A stretch of 64,000 nucleotides of DNA from Yoonia maricola (GCF_002797915.1 NZ_PGTY01000001.1:310001-374000), one strand, 5' to 3'. Counted from the first letter of the stretch, positions 16,616 through 25,299 are shown. A program made the numbers and translations. Notes: a model not told the origin generated them from the sequence alone.

Positions 16616-16978
16616 TTACATGAAGCCTAGTTCAAGGCGTGCTTCGTCAGACATCATATCCATGCCCCACTGCGGCTCAAACGTCATTTCCACATCGACC
16701 TGTTTGACACCAGGTAGCGGTTCGATCGCGTCCGCGACCCAGCCGGGCATTTCGCCGGCGACAGGGCAGCCAGGCGCGGTTAGGGTCATAATCACGCTTA
16801 CTGCGTTATCGTCTTTGATATCAATGGTATAGATCAGGCCAAGATCATAGATATTCACCGGGATTTCAGGGTCATAGACCGACTGACATGCCTTGACGAC
16901 ATCATCGTACAAAGGGTGATCTGTCGTTGATGGCGCAATCATCGGCGCGCCTTCAAGCTGAACGTTGCTGTCGGTCAT
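16616..16978 (-). CDS. sufT: SufT/MIP18-family Fe-S assembly protein
   Basis: 120 residues of the DUF59 (MIP18) family. Landmarks: VYDPEIPVNIYDLGLIY, the classic opening, and LTAPGCPVAGEMPG containing the single conserved cysteine. Members help mature Fe-S proteins, often beside suf genes; here the gene stands alone, divergent from tgt, with no suf operon in the window. The symbol rests on the length and the C-terminal PQWGMDMMSDEARLELG region, which is typical of SufT-type DUF59 proteins. Confidence 0.85.
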   Translation of the reverse strand: MTDSNVQLEGAPMIAPSTTDHPLYDDVVKACQSVYDPEIPVNIYDLGLIYTIDIKDDNAVSVIMTLTAPGCPVAGEMPGWVADAIEPLPGVKQVDVEMTFEPQWGMDMMSDEARLELGFM

Positions 16979-17161
16979 GGCATCGGTCCCTGCAATTCCT
17001 GAGCAAACATATAGGGTTTGGGGGCGAAGGCGTAAAGGGGGGGCAGCTTTGGACGATGTAAAAGAGCGATACCCTGCGGCGCGAGCAGTTCGGTCGATAC
17101 TGTGGGTCTGCAGCCGTCATACCCCCTTCACAATTCGTCCCAATTCCCCCATGAGAGCGCG

Positions 17162-18295
17162 ATGACCAAACGCTTTTCATTCAGCCTGAACGCCACTGAC
17201 GGCAAAGCCCGTACGGGTGTGATTTCGACCCCGCGGGGGGATATACGCACACCTGCCTTTATGCCCGTCGGTACAGCGGCCACCGTGAAGGCGATGATGC
17301 CTGAAAGTGTGGCTGCGACCGGTGCCGATATCCTGCTAGGCAATACCTATCATTTGATGCTCCGCCCTACGGCCGAGCGGATTGATCGTTTGGGCGGGCT
17401 GCACAAATTCATGAACTGGGACAAGCCGATCCTGACAGACAGTGGCGGGTTTCAGGTGATGAGCCTCGCTGATCTGCGTAAAATGACTGAGAAGGGTGTG
17501 ACCTTCAAAAGCCATATTGACGGGTCCCGGCATGAGCTGACGCCGGAACGGTCGATGGACATTCAAAAGCTCTTGGGTTCTGACATTGTGATGTGTTTCG
17601 ATGAGTGCCCGGCACTGCCTGCCGATCGCAAACGGATCGCGCAAAGCATGGAATTGTCCATGCGCTGGGCGCAACGGTCGCGTGACGCATTTGGAGACAG
17701 GCCGGGGCATGCGCTTTTTGGTATTCAGCAAGGTGGTCTGGAAGAGGATTTACGCGCGCAGAGCGCAGAGGCGCTGAAGGCTGTTGAGTTTGACGGATAT
17801 GCGGTTGGCGGTCTTGCCGTAGGTGAAGGGCAGGAGGCTATGTTCGGCGTGCTTGATTTCGCACCAGATCAGTTGCCTGTCGATAAGCCAAGGTACCTGA
17901 TGGGTGTGGGTAAGCCCGATGATATTGTTGGCGCCGTCAAACGCGGGATTGATATGATGGATTGCGTGCTGCCCAGCCGTTCTGGGCGAACCGGCCAGCT
18001 ATTCACCCGGCGCGGGGTGGTGAACATCAAGAATGCACGCCACGCCGATGATCCGCGCCCCCTGGATGCGCAATGCACATGCCCCACTTGCGCCAATTAT
18101 ACACGCGCCTATCTGCACCATGTGTTTCGTGCGCATGAGATGATCTCGGGTATGCTCCTGACATGGCATAACCTGCATTACTTTCAGGAGATCATGCAGG
18201 GCATGCGCGATGCAATCGCTGCGGCGCGTTTTGCCGCTTGGGAAACAGAATTTCATGAAACGCGGGCGCTGGGCGATATCGATCCGACGTGCTGA
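17162..18295 (+). CDS. tgt: Queuine tRNA-ribosyltransferase (tRNA-guanine transglycosylase)
   Basis: 377 residues. Exchanges guanine at position 34 of tRNAs for Asp, Asn, His and Tyr with preQ1 during queuosine synthesis. [11 protein letters not shown] holds the general-acid aspartate; [13 protein letters not shown] holds the nucleophile aspartate; the zinc site is CTCPTC followed by a His (CxCxxC-X25-H type). Start at ATG 17162 begins the conserved [15 protein letters not shown] segment. Its pathway partner queA is in the window at 53.6 kb, and both tRNA-Asp genes, which are substrates, are at 31.6-32.1 kb. Confidence 0.97.
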   Translation: MTKRFSFSLNATDGKARTGVISTPRGDIRTPAFMPVGTAATVKAMMPESVAATGADILLGNTYHLMLRPTAERIDRLGGLHKFMNWDKPILTDSGGFQVMSLADLRKMTEKGVTFKSHIDGSRHELTPERSMDIQKLLGSDIVMCFDECPALPADRKRIAQSMELSMRWAQRSRDAFGDRPGHALFGIQQGGLEEDLRAQSAEALKAVEFDGYAVGGLAVGEGQEAMFGVLDFAPDQLPVDKPRYLMGVGKPDDIVGAVKRGIDMMDCVLPSRSGRTGQLFTRRGVVNIKNARHADDPRPLDAQCTCPTCANYTRAYLHHVFRAHEMISGMLLTWHNLHYFQEIMQGMRDAIAAARFAAWETEFHETRALGDIDPTC

Positions 18296-18311
18296 TTGGT
18301 GGCGGCAGGAT

Positions 18312-18352
18312 TGCCTTCGGCGAAAGTTTGATTGGACGCAGAAAGTCAGGGC
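18312..18352 (+). repeat. Intergenic repeat, copy A (downstream of tgt)
   Basis: About 41 bases starting TGCCTTCGGCGAAAGTTTGA and ending AGAAAGTCAGGGC. It matches a second copy downstream of uvrA (63663-63703) at about 35 of 41 positions, in the same orientation relative to the upstream gene, each soon after a stop codon. Confidence 0.65.
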
Positions 18353-18456
18353 GATACGCCCGTGTTTGCGTTTATTTGAGTTGCTTTTTGTGTAATCCAG
18401 CCTTGCGACTTTGACCGCGCACAGGCAGTCTGCGCGAAATGGATCGAAATGGTCGG

Positions 18457-18484
18457 TTGAAACCCGTTTTGTTGGGCCCCACAT
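18457..18484 (+). promoter_or_regulatory. Heat-shock (RpoH/sigma-32) type promoter of lon
   Basis: TTGAAA at 18457-18462 and CCCCACAT at 18477-18484, 14 bases apart, match the sigma-32 pattern (CTTGAA, 11-16 bases, CCCCAT). It sits about 75 bases before the lon start. Lon is a classic heat-shock gene, which supports the call. Confidence 0.65.
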
Positions 18485-18508
18485 ATTGATCCCAAGAGGA
18501 GACGTTCC

Positions 18509-18655
18509 ATGTTGCCGCCAAGCGGGACCGGGGCGTCTTGCCAAAAAAGGAAAAAAGAGCATGCAAGAACCGTTGAGTTCATCCTATCCCGTCCTGCCGC
18601 TGCGCGACATTGTGGTGTTTCCGCATATGATCGTGCCGCTGTTCGTGGGCCGTGA
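18509..18655 (+). other. Possible leader ORF overlapping the lon start
   Basis: A 48-codon frame starting at ATG 18509, eight bases after AGAGGAGA, a better ribosome binding site than that of lon itself. It ends at TGA 18655, overlapping the lon start in the +1 frame by about 95 bases. Its basic product has no recognisable domain. It could modulate lon translation or be chance. Confidence 0.3.
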
Positions 18656-20966
18656 TAAATCCGTCCGCGCCCTTGAAGAGGTGATGCAGGACGACAAACA
18701 AATTCTGCTGTCCAGCCAGGTTGATCCCGGTGAGGATGACCCGAAAGAAGACGGCATTTACCGCGCCGGTGTGCTGGCCAATGTGCTGCAACTGCTGAAA
18801 CTGCCTGATGGTACCGTAAAGGTGCTGGTCGAAGGCCGTGCGCGTGTAAAGATCACTGATTTTGTCGCCAACGACATCTTTTTCGAGGCGTCTTGCACTT
18901 ATCTGGCTGAAACCGAAGGCGACCCCGCTGAGATTGAAGCGCTGGTACGCAATGTGTCAGCCGAGTTTGAGCGCTATGCCAAGGTGAAGAAGAACATCCC
19001 AGAAGAGGCGATGGCCGCTGTTGGCGATGCGACCGAGCCTGCGAAGCTGGCTGATCTGGTTGCCGGGCATCTGGGGATTGAAGTGGATCAAAAGCAGGGG
19101 CTTTTGGAAACCCTGTCTGTGTCTGAGCGTCTTGAGAAGGTGTTCGGCATGATGCAGGGCGAAATGTCCGTGCTGCAGGTCGAAAAGAAGATCAAGACAC
19201 GCGTCAAATCCCAGATGGAGCGCACCCAGCGCGAGTATTATCTGAATGAGCAGATGAAGGCCATTCAGAAGGAACTCGGCGATGGCGAGGAAGGCCAGAA
19301 CGAGGTGGACGAGCTTGAGGCGAAGATTGCCGAAACCAAGCTCTCTAAAGAGGCCCGCGAAAAGGTAGATGCCGAGCTGAAGAAGCTCAAAAACATGTCA
19401 CCTATGTCTGCCGAAGCCACTGTCGTGCGCAACTATATGGACTGGATTTTGGGTGTGCCATGGGGCGTAAAATCGCGCACCAAGAAGGACCTGCACAAAG
19501 CGCAGGAGGTGCTGGATAACGATCATTACGGCCTTGAGAAAGTCAAGGAACGGATTGTTGAGTATCTGGCGGTGCAACAGCGATCAAAGAAGCTCAAAGG
19601 CCCGATCATGTGTCTGGTAGGTCCTCCGGGCGTGGGTAAAACCTCGCTGGGTAAGTCCGTTGCCAAAGCCACGGGGCGCGAATTTATTCGCATCTCACTG
19701 GGTGGTGTACGTGACGAGAGTGAAATCCGCGGTCACCGCCGTACCTACATCGGCTCCATGCCAGGCAAGATCATTCAGGCGCTGAAAAAGGCGAAAACCA
19801 CAAACCCGCTGATCCTGCTCGATGAAATCGACAAGATGGGGCAGGACTTCCGGGGTGATCCGGCCTCTGCGATGTTGGAAGTGCTTGATCCGGAGCAGAA
19901 TTCGACCTTCGTCGATCACTATCTGGAGGTGGAATATGACCTCTCGAACGTGATGTTCCTGACCACTGCGAACTCTTACAACATGCCGGGGCCTTTGCTG
20001 GACCGGATGGAGATCATTTCGCTCTCTGGTTACACCGAGGATGAAAAGGTCGAGATTGCAAAGCAACACCTGCTGCCCAAGGTCATGAAAAACCACGGGC
20101 TGAAGGATAAAGAGTTCTCGGTCGCGGATGATGCGCTGCTGGCGATGGTGCGGGTTTATACTCGTGAGGCTGGCGTGCGGAATATGGAGCGCGAACTGGC
20201 GAAGGTGGCACGCAAAGCCGTGACGATGATCGTCAAGAAAGAGGCGGATGTTATTCATGTGACCGCTGGCAATCTGGATGATTTCCTTGGTGTCGAAAAG
20301 CATCGCTTTGGTCTGGCCGAGGAGAAGGACCAGGTCGGTGTTGTCACTGGTCTGGCTTGGACATCCGTTGGTGGTGAGCTGTTGAACATCGAAGCGCTGC
20401 GCCTGCCGGGCAAAGGCCGGATGAAGACCACCGGTAAGCTGGGTGATGTGATGAAGGAGTCGATTGATGCGGCCTCATCCTACGTCCGCTCTATCGCGCC
20501 CGAGATCGGGGTTAAGCCACCAAAGTTCGACAGTATTGATATCCACGTGCACGTGCCCGATGGGGCGACGCCAAAGGACGGACCAAGTGCAGGTCTTGCA
20601 ATGGTGACATCAATCGTGTCGGTTCTGACGGGGATCCCTGTGCGCAAAGATATCGCCATGACCGGCGAAGTGTCTTTGCGTGGGAACGCAATGCCCATCG
20701 GTGGTTTGAAGGAAAAACTGTTAGCTGCCCTTCGCGGTGGGATCACAACCGTGTTAATCCCGCAGGATAACGCCAAGGACTTGCCAGAGATCCCTGATAA
20801 CGTGAAAGAGGGGCTGACAATCATCCCCGTCACGCATGTGTCCGAGGTTCTGGAGCATGCACTTGTCAGCAAGCCGGAGGCAATCGAGTGGGACGAGGCC
20901 GCGGAAGAAGCGGCAGCGGCGGCCCTTAAAGCACAAAGCGGGGGTGAGGGTGCGCGCGCGCACTAA
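18561..20966 (+). CDS. lon: ATP-dependent Lon protease
   Basis: 801 residues, normal length. N-terminal substrate-recognition domain (YPVLPLRDIVVFPHM at about 9-23), AAA+ module with Walker A GPPGVGKTSLGKS and Walker B ILLDEIDK, and C-terminal Ser/Lys protease domain with PKDGPSAG (catalytic Ser) and GLKEKLLAA (catalytic Lys). Degrades misfolded and regulatory proteins in the cytoplasm. The ATG at 18561 follows AAAGGAAAAAAGAGC; the longer frame from 18411 crosses the promoter and is rejected. Transcription probably starts from the sigma-32-type promoter upstream, and a strong terminator follows. Confidence 0.97.
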   Translation: MQEPLSSSYPVLPLRDIVVFPHMIVPLFVGRDKSVRALEEVMQDDKQILLSSQVDPGEDDPKEDGIYRAGVLANVLQLLKLPDGTVKVLVEGRARVKITDFVANDIFFEASCTYLAETEGDPAEIEALVRNVSAEFERYAKVKKNIPEEAMAAVGDATEPAKLADLVAGHLGIEVDQKQGLLETLSVSERLEKVFGMMQGEMSVLQVEKKIKTRVKSQMERTQREYYLNEQMKAIQKELGDGEEGQNEVDELEAKIAETKLSKEAREKVDAELKKLKNMSPMSAEATVVRNYMDWILGVPWGVKSRTKKDLHKAQEVLDNDHYGLEKVKERIVEYLAVQQRSKKLKGPIMCLVGPPGVGKTSLGKSVAKATGREFIRISLGGVRDESEIRGHRRTYIGSMPGKIIQALKKAKTTNPLILLDEIDKMGQDFRGDPASAMLEVLDPEQNSTFVDHYLEVEYDLSNVMFLTTANSYNMPGPLLDRMEIISLSGYTEDEKVEIAKQHLLPKVMKNHGLKDKEFSVADDALLAMVRVYTREAGVRNMERELAKVARKAVTMIVKKEADVIHVTAGNLDDFLGVEKHRFGLAEEKDQVGVVTGLAWTSVGGELLNIEALRLPGKGRMKTTGKLGDVMKESIDAASSYVRSIAPEIGVKPPKFDSIDIHVHVPDGATPKDGPSAGLAMVTSIVSVLTGIPVRKDIAMTGEVSLRGNAMPIGGLKEKLLAALRGGITTVLIPQDNAKDLPEIPDNVKEGLTIIPVTHVSEVLEHALVSKPEAIEWDEAAEEAAAAALKAQSGGEGARAH

Positions 20967-20988
20967 CCGTTTGCCGACCTCAGGAGTG

Positions 20989-21023
20989 AAAGGCGCCTCT
21001 TATTGTAAGAGGCGCCTTTTTTC
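20989..21023 (+). terminator. Rho-independent terminator of lon
   Basis: AAAGGCGCCTCTTA (20989-21002), TTG loop, and its exact complement TAAGAGGCGCCTTT (21006-21019), a perfect 14-base stem followed by more T residues. Confidence 0.93.
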
Positions 21024-21051
21024 TTTGGAACCTTGGGGTGAATGGACGCAA

Positions 21052-21065
21052 TTGACGCATATCAA
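21052..21065 (+). promoter_or_regulatory. FnrL/FNR-type box upstream of the universal stress protein gene
   Basis: TTGACGCATATCAA is an exact match to the Rhodobacter FnrL form TTGAC-N4-ATCAA. Its centre is about 65 bases before the GTG start of the uspA-like gene, suitable for activation at -41 under low oxygen. Confidence 0.68.
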
Positions 21066-21123
21066 CGCAGGATTGCCCGCGACCCGATAGACTCCTTCCA
21101 TACATAAAATGGAGGACGTGACT

Positions 21124-21558
21124 GTGTTCAAAAATATTACTGTTGCCGTCGATGGATCGGATCACGCGTGGAAAGCGCTTGGTGTCGCTTGCGATCTGGC
21201 CAAGCACTATGACGGGCAGATCCACCTGATCCATACACCGGAACTCGCCTCAACCGGCCTTGCCGTTGGGTCTGGTGCGGTTGAAATACCACCGACTGAC
21301 GAAGAGATTGCGAAAGCAGGCGCCGTTGTGATGGCCGAGGCCGCGACCATGGCACGCGATGCGGGTGTTGAGCCTGCCAGCCAATTGGTCCGTAACGGCA
21401 CGCCCTCGGCCGAGGCTGTGAGTGTGGCCAAAGAAACAGGCTCTGATCTGATCGTGACCGGTAGACGCGGGGTAGGCAGTCTCCAAAGCTTGCTGATGGG
21501 CAGCACGTCCCAAAAGATAGCCCATGATGCGCCTTGCGCGTTTTTGACGGTAAAATAG
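21124..21558 (+). CDS. Universal stress protein (UspA family)
   Basis: 144 residues in one Usp domain. It starts FKNITVAVDGS and has the ATP-binding pattern GRRGVGSLQSLLMGSTS near the end, so it is of the nucleotide-binding type. The GTG at 21124 is chosen because GGAGG lies eight bases upstream and it gives the normal family N-terminus; the ATG at 21109 would place the ribosome site inside the gene. An exact FnrL-type box upstream predicts induction at low oxygen. Such proteins help survival during growth arrest. Confidence 0.92.
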   Translation: MFKNITVAVDGSDHAWKALGVACDLAKHYDGQIHLIHTPELASTGLAVGSGAVEIPPTDEEIAKAGAVVMAEAATMARDAGVEPASQLVRNGTPSAEAVSVAKETGSDLIVTGRRGVGSLQSLLMGSTSQKIAHDAPCAFLTVK

Positions 21559-21642
21559 CCACCAGGGGCCGGTTTGCTGATATCGACTTGACCTTGTGGT
21601 TGGAAAGGCGCGGTAATAGGGCCACCCAATCAAGGAGCCGAC

Positions 21643-21951
21643 ATGGCACGCAAACCTGCAACGCCCTCACCAACCCCTAAGCCTGCTGATCCGGTGACGA
21701 TGATCAAGAAACCAGAGCTGTTGGATGAGGTCGTGGCCCGCACCAACCTCAAAAAGCGGGATGTGAAACCAACGGTCGAGGCGGCCTTTGCTGTGGTTGC
21801 CGAGGCTTTGCGCGATGGGGCCGTGCTGAATGTGCCACCCTTGGGCAAGTTGCGGGTGGTCAAGACCAAGGCGTTGGATGGGGGCGCCAGTGTGATGACA
21901 CTCAAACTGCGTACACCCAAAAATGCCACTTTGGATGCGGATAACGCCTAG
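21643..21951 (+). CDS. HU/IHF-family DNA-binding protein with Pro/Lys-rich N-terminal tail
   Basis: 102 residues. After a tail of about 19 residues rich in Pro, Lys and Ala, the HU fold is visible: IKKPELLDEVVARTNLKKRDVKPTVEAAF (helices), LNVPPLGKLRVVKT (strand turn) and TLKLRTPKN. The long beta arm with the intercalating proline is shorter than in standard HU, so DNA binding may be weaker or different. A good ribosome site (AAGGAG) precedes the ATG. Nucleoid-associated role is inferred from the family. Confidence 0.85.
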   Translation: MARKPATPSPTPKPADPVTMIKKPELLDEVVARTNLKKRDVKPTVEAAFAVVAEALRDGAVLNVPPLGKLRVVKTKALDGGASVMTLKLRTPKNATLDADNA

Positions 21952-21978
21952 GCGCATCATAATCCTCCAAAGCCAGAT

Positions 21979-22539
21979 ATGTCCCATCCAGAATTGTATA
22001 TCCTGCGGCACGGCGAGACGACGTGGAATGCAGAAAACCGTATGCAGGGTGAGTTGAACTCGCCCCTGACAGAAAAGGGTATGCGGGATGCAGCGCGTCA
22101 GCGGACGATTCTTGCAAGGCTGGACCTGAACGGTTTTTCCTTTCTGTGCAGCCCGCAGGGGCGGGCCTTTCAGACAGCTGGCATTGCTTTGGCAGGGATT
22201 GCGGATCACATCCGCACGGATGATCGTTTGCGCGAAATCGGCGTTGGTGACTGGTCGGGCCGTTTGCGTGACGCGTTGCCAATGCCCAAGGGCAAAGACC
22301 CGTTCATGGCGCAATATGAGATCGCGCCGAATGGCGAAGGCTTTGCCCGGCTCAAGGTCCGTTGCCGTGCCTTTTTGGCTGATTTGAAGGGGCCAGCGGT
22401 ATTGGTTACCCATGGGATCACCAGCACCATGATCCGCGGTCTAGTGGCGGGCGAAAAGGCTCATGCGCAGCGGACCAACCACGGCGGGCAGGGCCGTGTT
22501 TTCCACCTTAAAGATGGTGCACAATTCCTGTTGGAATGA
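21979..22539 (+). CDS. Histidine phosphatase family protein
   Basis: 186 residues. The catalytic LRHGETTWNAENR (His11 as phospho-acceptor) is at the N-terminus, the second histidine is in LVTHGITS, and a DRLREIGVGDWSG segment carries the conserved glutamate. Such single-domain enzymes act on phosphoglycerate, sugar phosphates or phosphoproteins; substrate cannot be assigned. It follows the HU-like gene by 27 bases and precedes tRNA-Val. Confidence 0.87.
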   Translation: MSHPELYILRHGETTWNAENRMQGELNSPLTEKGMRDAARQRTILARLDLNGFSFLCSPQGRAFQTAGIALAGIADHIRTDDRLREIGVGDWSGRLRDALPMPKGKDPFMAQYEIAPNGEGFARLKVRCRAFLADLKGPAVLVTHGITSTMIRGLVAGEKAHAQRTNHGGQGRVFHLKDGAQFLLE

Positions 22540-22581
22540 GGCTTGCACTACCCGTGCCGCTGGTCTAAATGATCCCCCAGT

Positions 22582-22657
22582 GGGTGATTAGCTCAGTTGG
22601 TAGAGCGCTTCCTTTACACGGAAGATGTCGGGAGTTCGAGCCTCTCATCACCCACCA
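22582..22657 (+). tRNA. tRNA-Val (anticodon TAC)
   Basis: Complete 76-base cloverleaf with encoded CCA. Acceptor stem GGGTGAT pairs with ATCACCC; D-arm GCTCAGTTGGTAGAGC; anticodon arm CTTCC-TTTACAC-GGAAG gives TAC; T-loop TTCGAGC. Confidence 0.96.
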
Positions 22658-22687
22658 CTTCCAAGCAGTGCAGGATACAGTTAAGGG

Positions 22688-24274
22688 TTATCCTGTTGCC
22701 AATTGTATCCAGACTTCCACGCGTCTGTTGATGCCGCGGCCATTCTCGTCGGTATTGCAGGCGGATGGGGCAATTTCACCATAGCCGGTTGCGTTCATCT
22801 CCACCGCGGCCAGCCGATCCCCTGCAAAGGTGCGCAGCTCTTCCATGACCTGCTGTGCGCGATTGTTTGATAGACGCAGGTTGCTGTCGAAAGCGCCGAC
22901 ATCATCGGTAAAGCCAACAAACAGTAATCTAGTCCCCGTAGGTTGTGCCTCAAGATAGTCGGTCAGACGTTCAAGGTTCAGGCGACCGCGTGGGTCAAGC
23001 GTAGAAGACCCGGTGCGAAAGCGGAACGTTGTCGACAGCCGATCATAAGCGTTCATTTCACCCAGCATGTCTTGCATGATGCCGCTGACGTAATCATCGA
23101 CGTCTGCTTTCAGAAGCATCTGAGCCCGATCGCCGTCCGCAGCTTGCGCGCGACGATCCACGCCAAGATCAATCAAGCCGGCCTTCGCAATAACGTCATC
23201 TGCCTCAGCAGAAACAGCGTAGTTAACAAAATCCACCGCAGTATCATCACTCAGATCACCACGGTTATAAAGGTACAGGAACTGTTGCAGCGCATATTCA
23301 TCAGTCCGCACTGAGAACGCATCAGGTGTCATGATCAAACCACAATCATTAATGAGCGTTATAGGTTTTGCCCCACGTTGAAACGCGAAACCGGTGAAAC
23401 CGATGGCGTTTTCATTGCTGTTTACGATTGCTGCCATCTCGTCGTTGTCGGTTGCGATCACTGCACTTGCAGGAACGGCCGGAATATTGGGGCCGAATAG
23501 CCGGTTTTCAAAAACAACACGCGCGCCGGCACCCTCGGCCCGATCGATCAGCTGTATCGGTGCATTCAAGCCACCGACATCGGCCCAGTTCGTGATAGTG
23601 CCTGCATAAATCTGACGTAGTTGGTTCGTCGTCAGCGTATCAACGGGGTTATTGGGGTGTGTAATGACAATGAGACTGTCAATTGCGATGATGTGTTCCT
23701 GCGCAGGATCAATCATGTTGCCCGCTCCGGTGTCACGCAGCATGCGCGCCTCATCAGGTAGAATGCGGCGCGATGCCATGCCAATCTGGGCGCTCTGGTC
23801 TGCAAGCGACGTAAATGCATCACCTGAGCTTGATGACGAGATCAGGTATGACCCGATTGGGTCGCCAAAACCTTGGTCGCCGATCATTTCGGCAAATACC
23901 TGTTGCGACCCGCCAACCATTGTCTGGCGGTCTTCGGCGTCGCGTGTTGCGGCATATCCAGACAACAGCAGAGGCATGAGGCTTTGCCCCAAAGTGTCTG
24001 AGCCGGCGATGACGACATCTGCATCTGGTGCGGCGATAACGGGGCAGGCGGCCCCATCACAACTGACCCGCGAAGCAGAGATACTTAAATCGCCAAGGAC
24101 TGTACGGATCGCATAGGTATTATCTGAAAAATCCAGCAGTTCCCCTACAAGATCAATTGCGCCATCTGCCGATAGCAATGTGATTTCACTCGCCCAAGCC
24201 GTCGAGGTTGTTGAAATCGCGGCGGTCATCGCAATCATCGAAACCACCTGGCGTGTCTTCATATATACAGTCAT
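22688..24274 (-). CDS. PstS-like substrate-binding protein fused to an OmpA C-terminal domain
   Basis: 528 residues. A signal peptide (to about residue 29) is followed by a short domain of about 50 residues (EITLLSADGAIDLVGEL...), a type II periplasmic binding domain of the phosphate-binding PstS kind (VVIAGSDTLGQSL, ISSSSSGDAFTSL, IYAGTITNWADVGG, EGAGARVVFE) and a C-terminal OmpA/MotB-like peptidoglycan-binding domain (FRFRTGSSTLDPRG, FVGFTDDVGAFDSN, LSNNRAQQVMEEL). No ABC permease or ATPase is adjacent, so it is more likely a cell-wall-tethered sensor or scavenger than part of a transporter. It lies beside the LOV-like/XRE and kinase cluster; partnership is inferred from proximity. Start at ATG 24274 is tentative. 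Confidence 0.82.
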   Translation of the reverse strand: MTVYMKTRQVVSMIAMTAAISTTSTAWASEITLLSADGAIDLVGELLDFSDNTYAIRTVLGDLSISASRVSCDGAACPVIAAPDADVVIAGSDTLGQSLMPLLLSGYAATRDAEDRQTMVGGSQQVFAEMIGDQGFGDPIGSYLISSSSSGDAFTSLADQSAQIGMASRRILPDEARMLRDTGAGNMIDPAQEHIIAIDSLIVITHPNNPVDTLTTNQLRQIYAGTITNWADVGGLNAPIQLIDRAEGAGARVVFENRLFGPNIPAVPASAVIATDNDEMAAIVNSNENAIGFTGFAFQRGAKPITLINDCGLIMTPDAFSVRTDEYALQQFLYLYNRGDLSDDTAVDFVNYAVSAEADDVIAKAGLIDLGVDRRAQAADGDRAQMLLKADVDDYVSGIMQDMLGEMNAYDRLSTTFRFRTGSSTLDPRGRLNLERLTDYLEAQPTGTRLLFVGFTDDVGAFDSNLRLSNNRAQQVMEELRTFAGDRLAAVEMNATGYGEIAPSACNTDENGRGINRRVEVWIQLATG

Positions 24275-24479
24275 TCCGAGCACAGTCCCTCATGTAGATA
24301 AGACATTGCGTGCAAGCCTTGGCCAACTGGGGCGCTAGAATCGCTCACAATTCTCATAAAAATTGATAGCGTTCCATTAATTAGGGATTGTGTGGGAAAT
24401 GCGGCGTCAAAGTGACCCAAAACCACAAAGTGCCAAAGCATCGGTATAAGACGTTATGGAGCTAAGTTAGGGTGTCGCC

Positions 24480-24875
24480 TTAAGAGACAACCGGCTTTTG
24501 GATCGCGACGAAATGCGTCACGGTGCCGTTGCTGTCGCTGATCGGTCGCAAGGCACATTCATGGGTAAAGGGTGTACCGTCTTTCCGATAGTTGGTGATT
24601 TTGATTAGTCCTGGCTTGGCTTCTTCAATAAGCTTGCGAAACAGGGCTACAGCTTCTGGTTCCGTGTCGGGGCCTTGTAGAATAGACAGTGAACGACCGA
24701 CGATCTCGGTCGGCGTATAGCCGGTATGGGCTTCAAATACATCGGATACGTAAAGAACCGGTACGCCCGGCGCCGCTAGGCATACAACAGCAGAGCTATC
24801 AATTGCTGCATTTCGTGTGTCCTCATCTGCATGGTCGCGGATGAATACGTCATAACTATCCGATTCGATCGTCAA
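24480..24875 (-). CDS. LOV-like PAS domain protein lacking the photoactive cysteine
   Basis: 131 residues, a single PAS domain close to the LOV subgroup: GYTPTEIVGR, LQGPDTEPEAV, ITNYRKDGTPF, PISDSNGTVTHFVAIQ. In canonical LOV domains the motif GRNCRFLQG carries the cysteine that bonds to flavin; here the same place reads GRSLSILQG, with Leu63 instead. The NY asparagine and the final glutamine (FVAIQ) remain, but the other flavin-contacting asparagine is replaced by His105. Flavin binding without a cysteinyl adduct is possible. The start is a TTG at 24875, since no ATG or GTG lies in frame before the domain. It is seven bases after the XRE gene, so both form an operon. Confidence 0.82.
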   Translation of the reverse strand: MTIESDSYDVFIRDHADEDTRNAAIDSSAVVCLAAPGVPVLYVSDVFEAHTGYTPTEIVGRSLSILQGPDTEPEAVALFRKLIEEAKPGLIKITNYRKDGTPFTHECALRPISDSNGTVTHFVAIQKPVVS

Positions 24876-24882
24876 CTCGATA

Positions 24883-25299
24883 CTATACCTTGTTACTCTT
24901 ATCTTTTGCGGATCCGATCGCTTCGACGAGCTGAACCAACCGTAGTTTCTCTCCGCTATCGTCCAATCTTACAAAAGCTGTCACCAGTCTTGCAAGAAGA
25001 TCCGCTTCATTCTCCACACGTGGCGGTTCTTGTGTCTTGACTTCATTGGTTGACGTGTCCGGCAGGAATGTACTGACAGGTGTTTCAAAGAACTCTGCCA
25101 ATATGATCAGATAGTTCAAACTACACTTGGACTGCGCTTCTTCATATTTCTGGTATTGCTGCGGGCTTACGGAGACGATCCGAGCGACTTGCGCCTGGGT
25201 CATGCCCCGCTCAAGCCTTAGTTTCCGTAGTCTTTGACCCACATGTGCATAAGCGTCGTTCGCCGATTCGCGGTCATCAAGTTTCGTATCTGCGTCCAT
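24883..25299 (-). CDS. XRE-family transcriptional regulator
   Basis: 138 residues. A Cro/C1-type helix-turn-helix spans about 20-77 (VGQRLRKLRLERGMTQAQVARIVSVSPQQYQKYE), followed by a hydrophilic linker and a C-terminal helical region (about 95-130) that may dimerise. The ATG at 25299 is nine bases after AAAGG; the frame can be extended to a GTG at 25317 without support. It is cotranscribed with the LOV-like gene and divergent from the kinase gene; palindromes with CTTA/TAAG arms lie in the shared promoter region. I infer that it controls the module and that the LOV-like protein may tune it. Confidence 0.88.
   Translation of the reverse strand: MDADTKLDDRESANDAYAHVGQRLRKLRLERGMTQAQVARIVSVSPQQYQKYEEAQSKCSLNYLIILAEFFETPVSTFLPDTSTNEVKTQEPPRVENEADLLARLVTAFVRLDDSGEKLRLVQLVEAIGSAKDKSNKV

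Noticed and set aside
18411..18560. N-terminally extended Lon (50 extra residues)
   Set aside because: The extension crosses the sigma-32-type promoter and has no Lon-family character; ATG 18561 fits the family start.
22688..24274. Phosphate ABC transporter operon
   Set aside because: The binding domain is PstS-like but carries an OmpA domain and no pstC, pstA, pstB or phoU neighbours exist.
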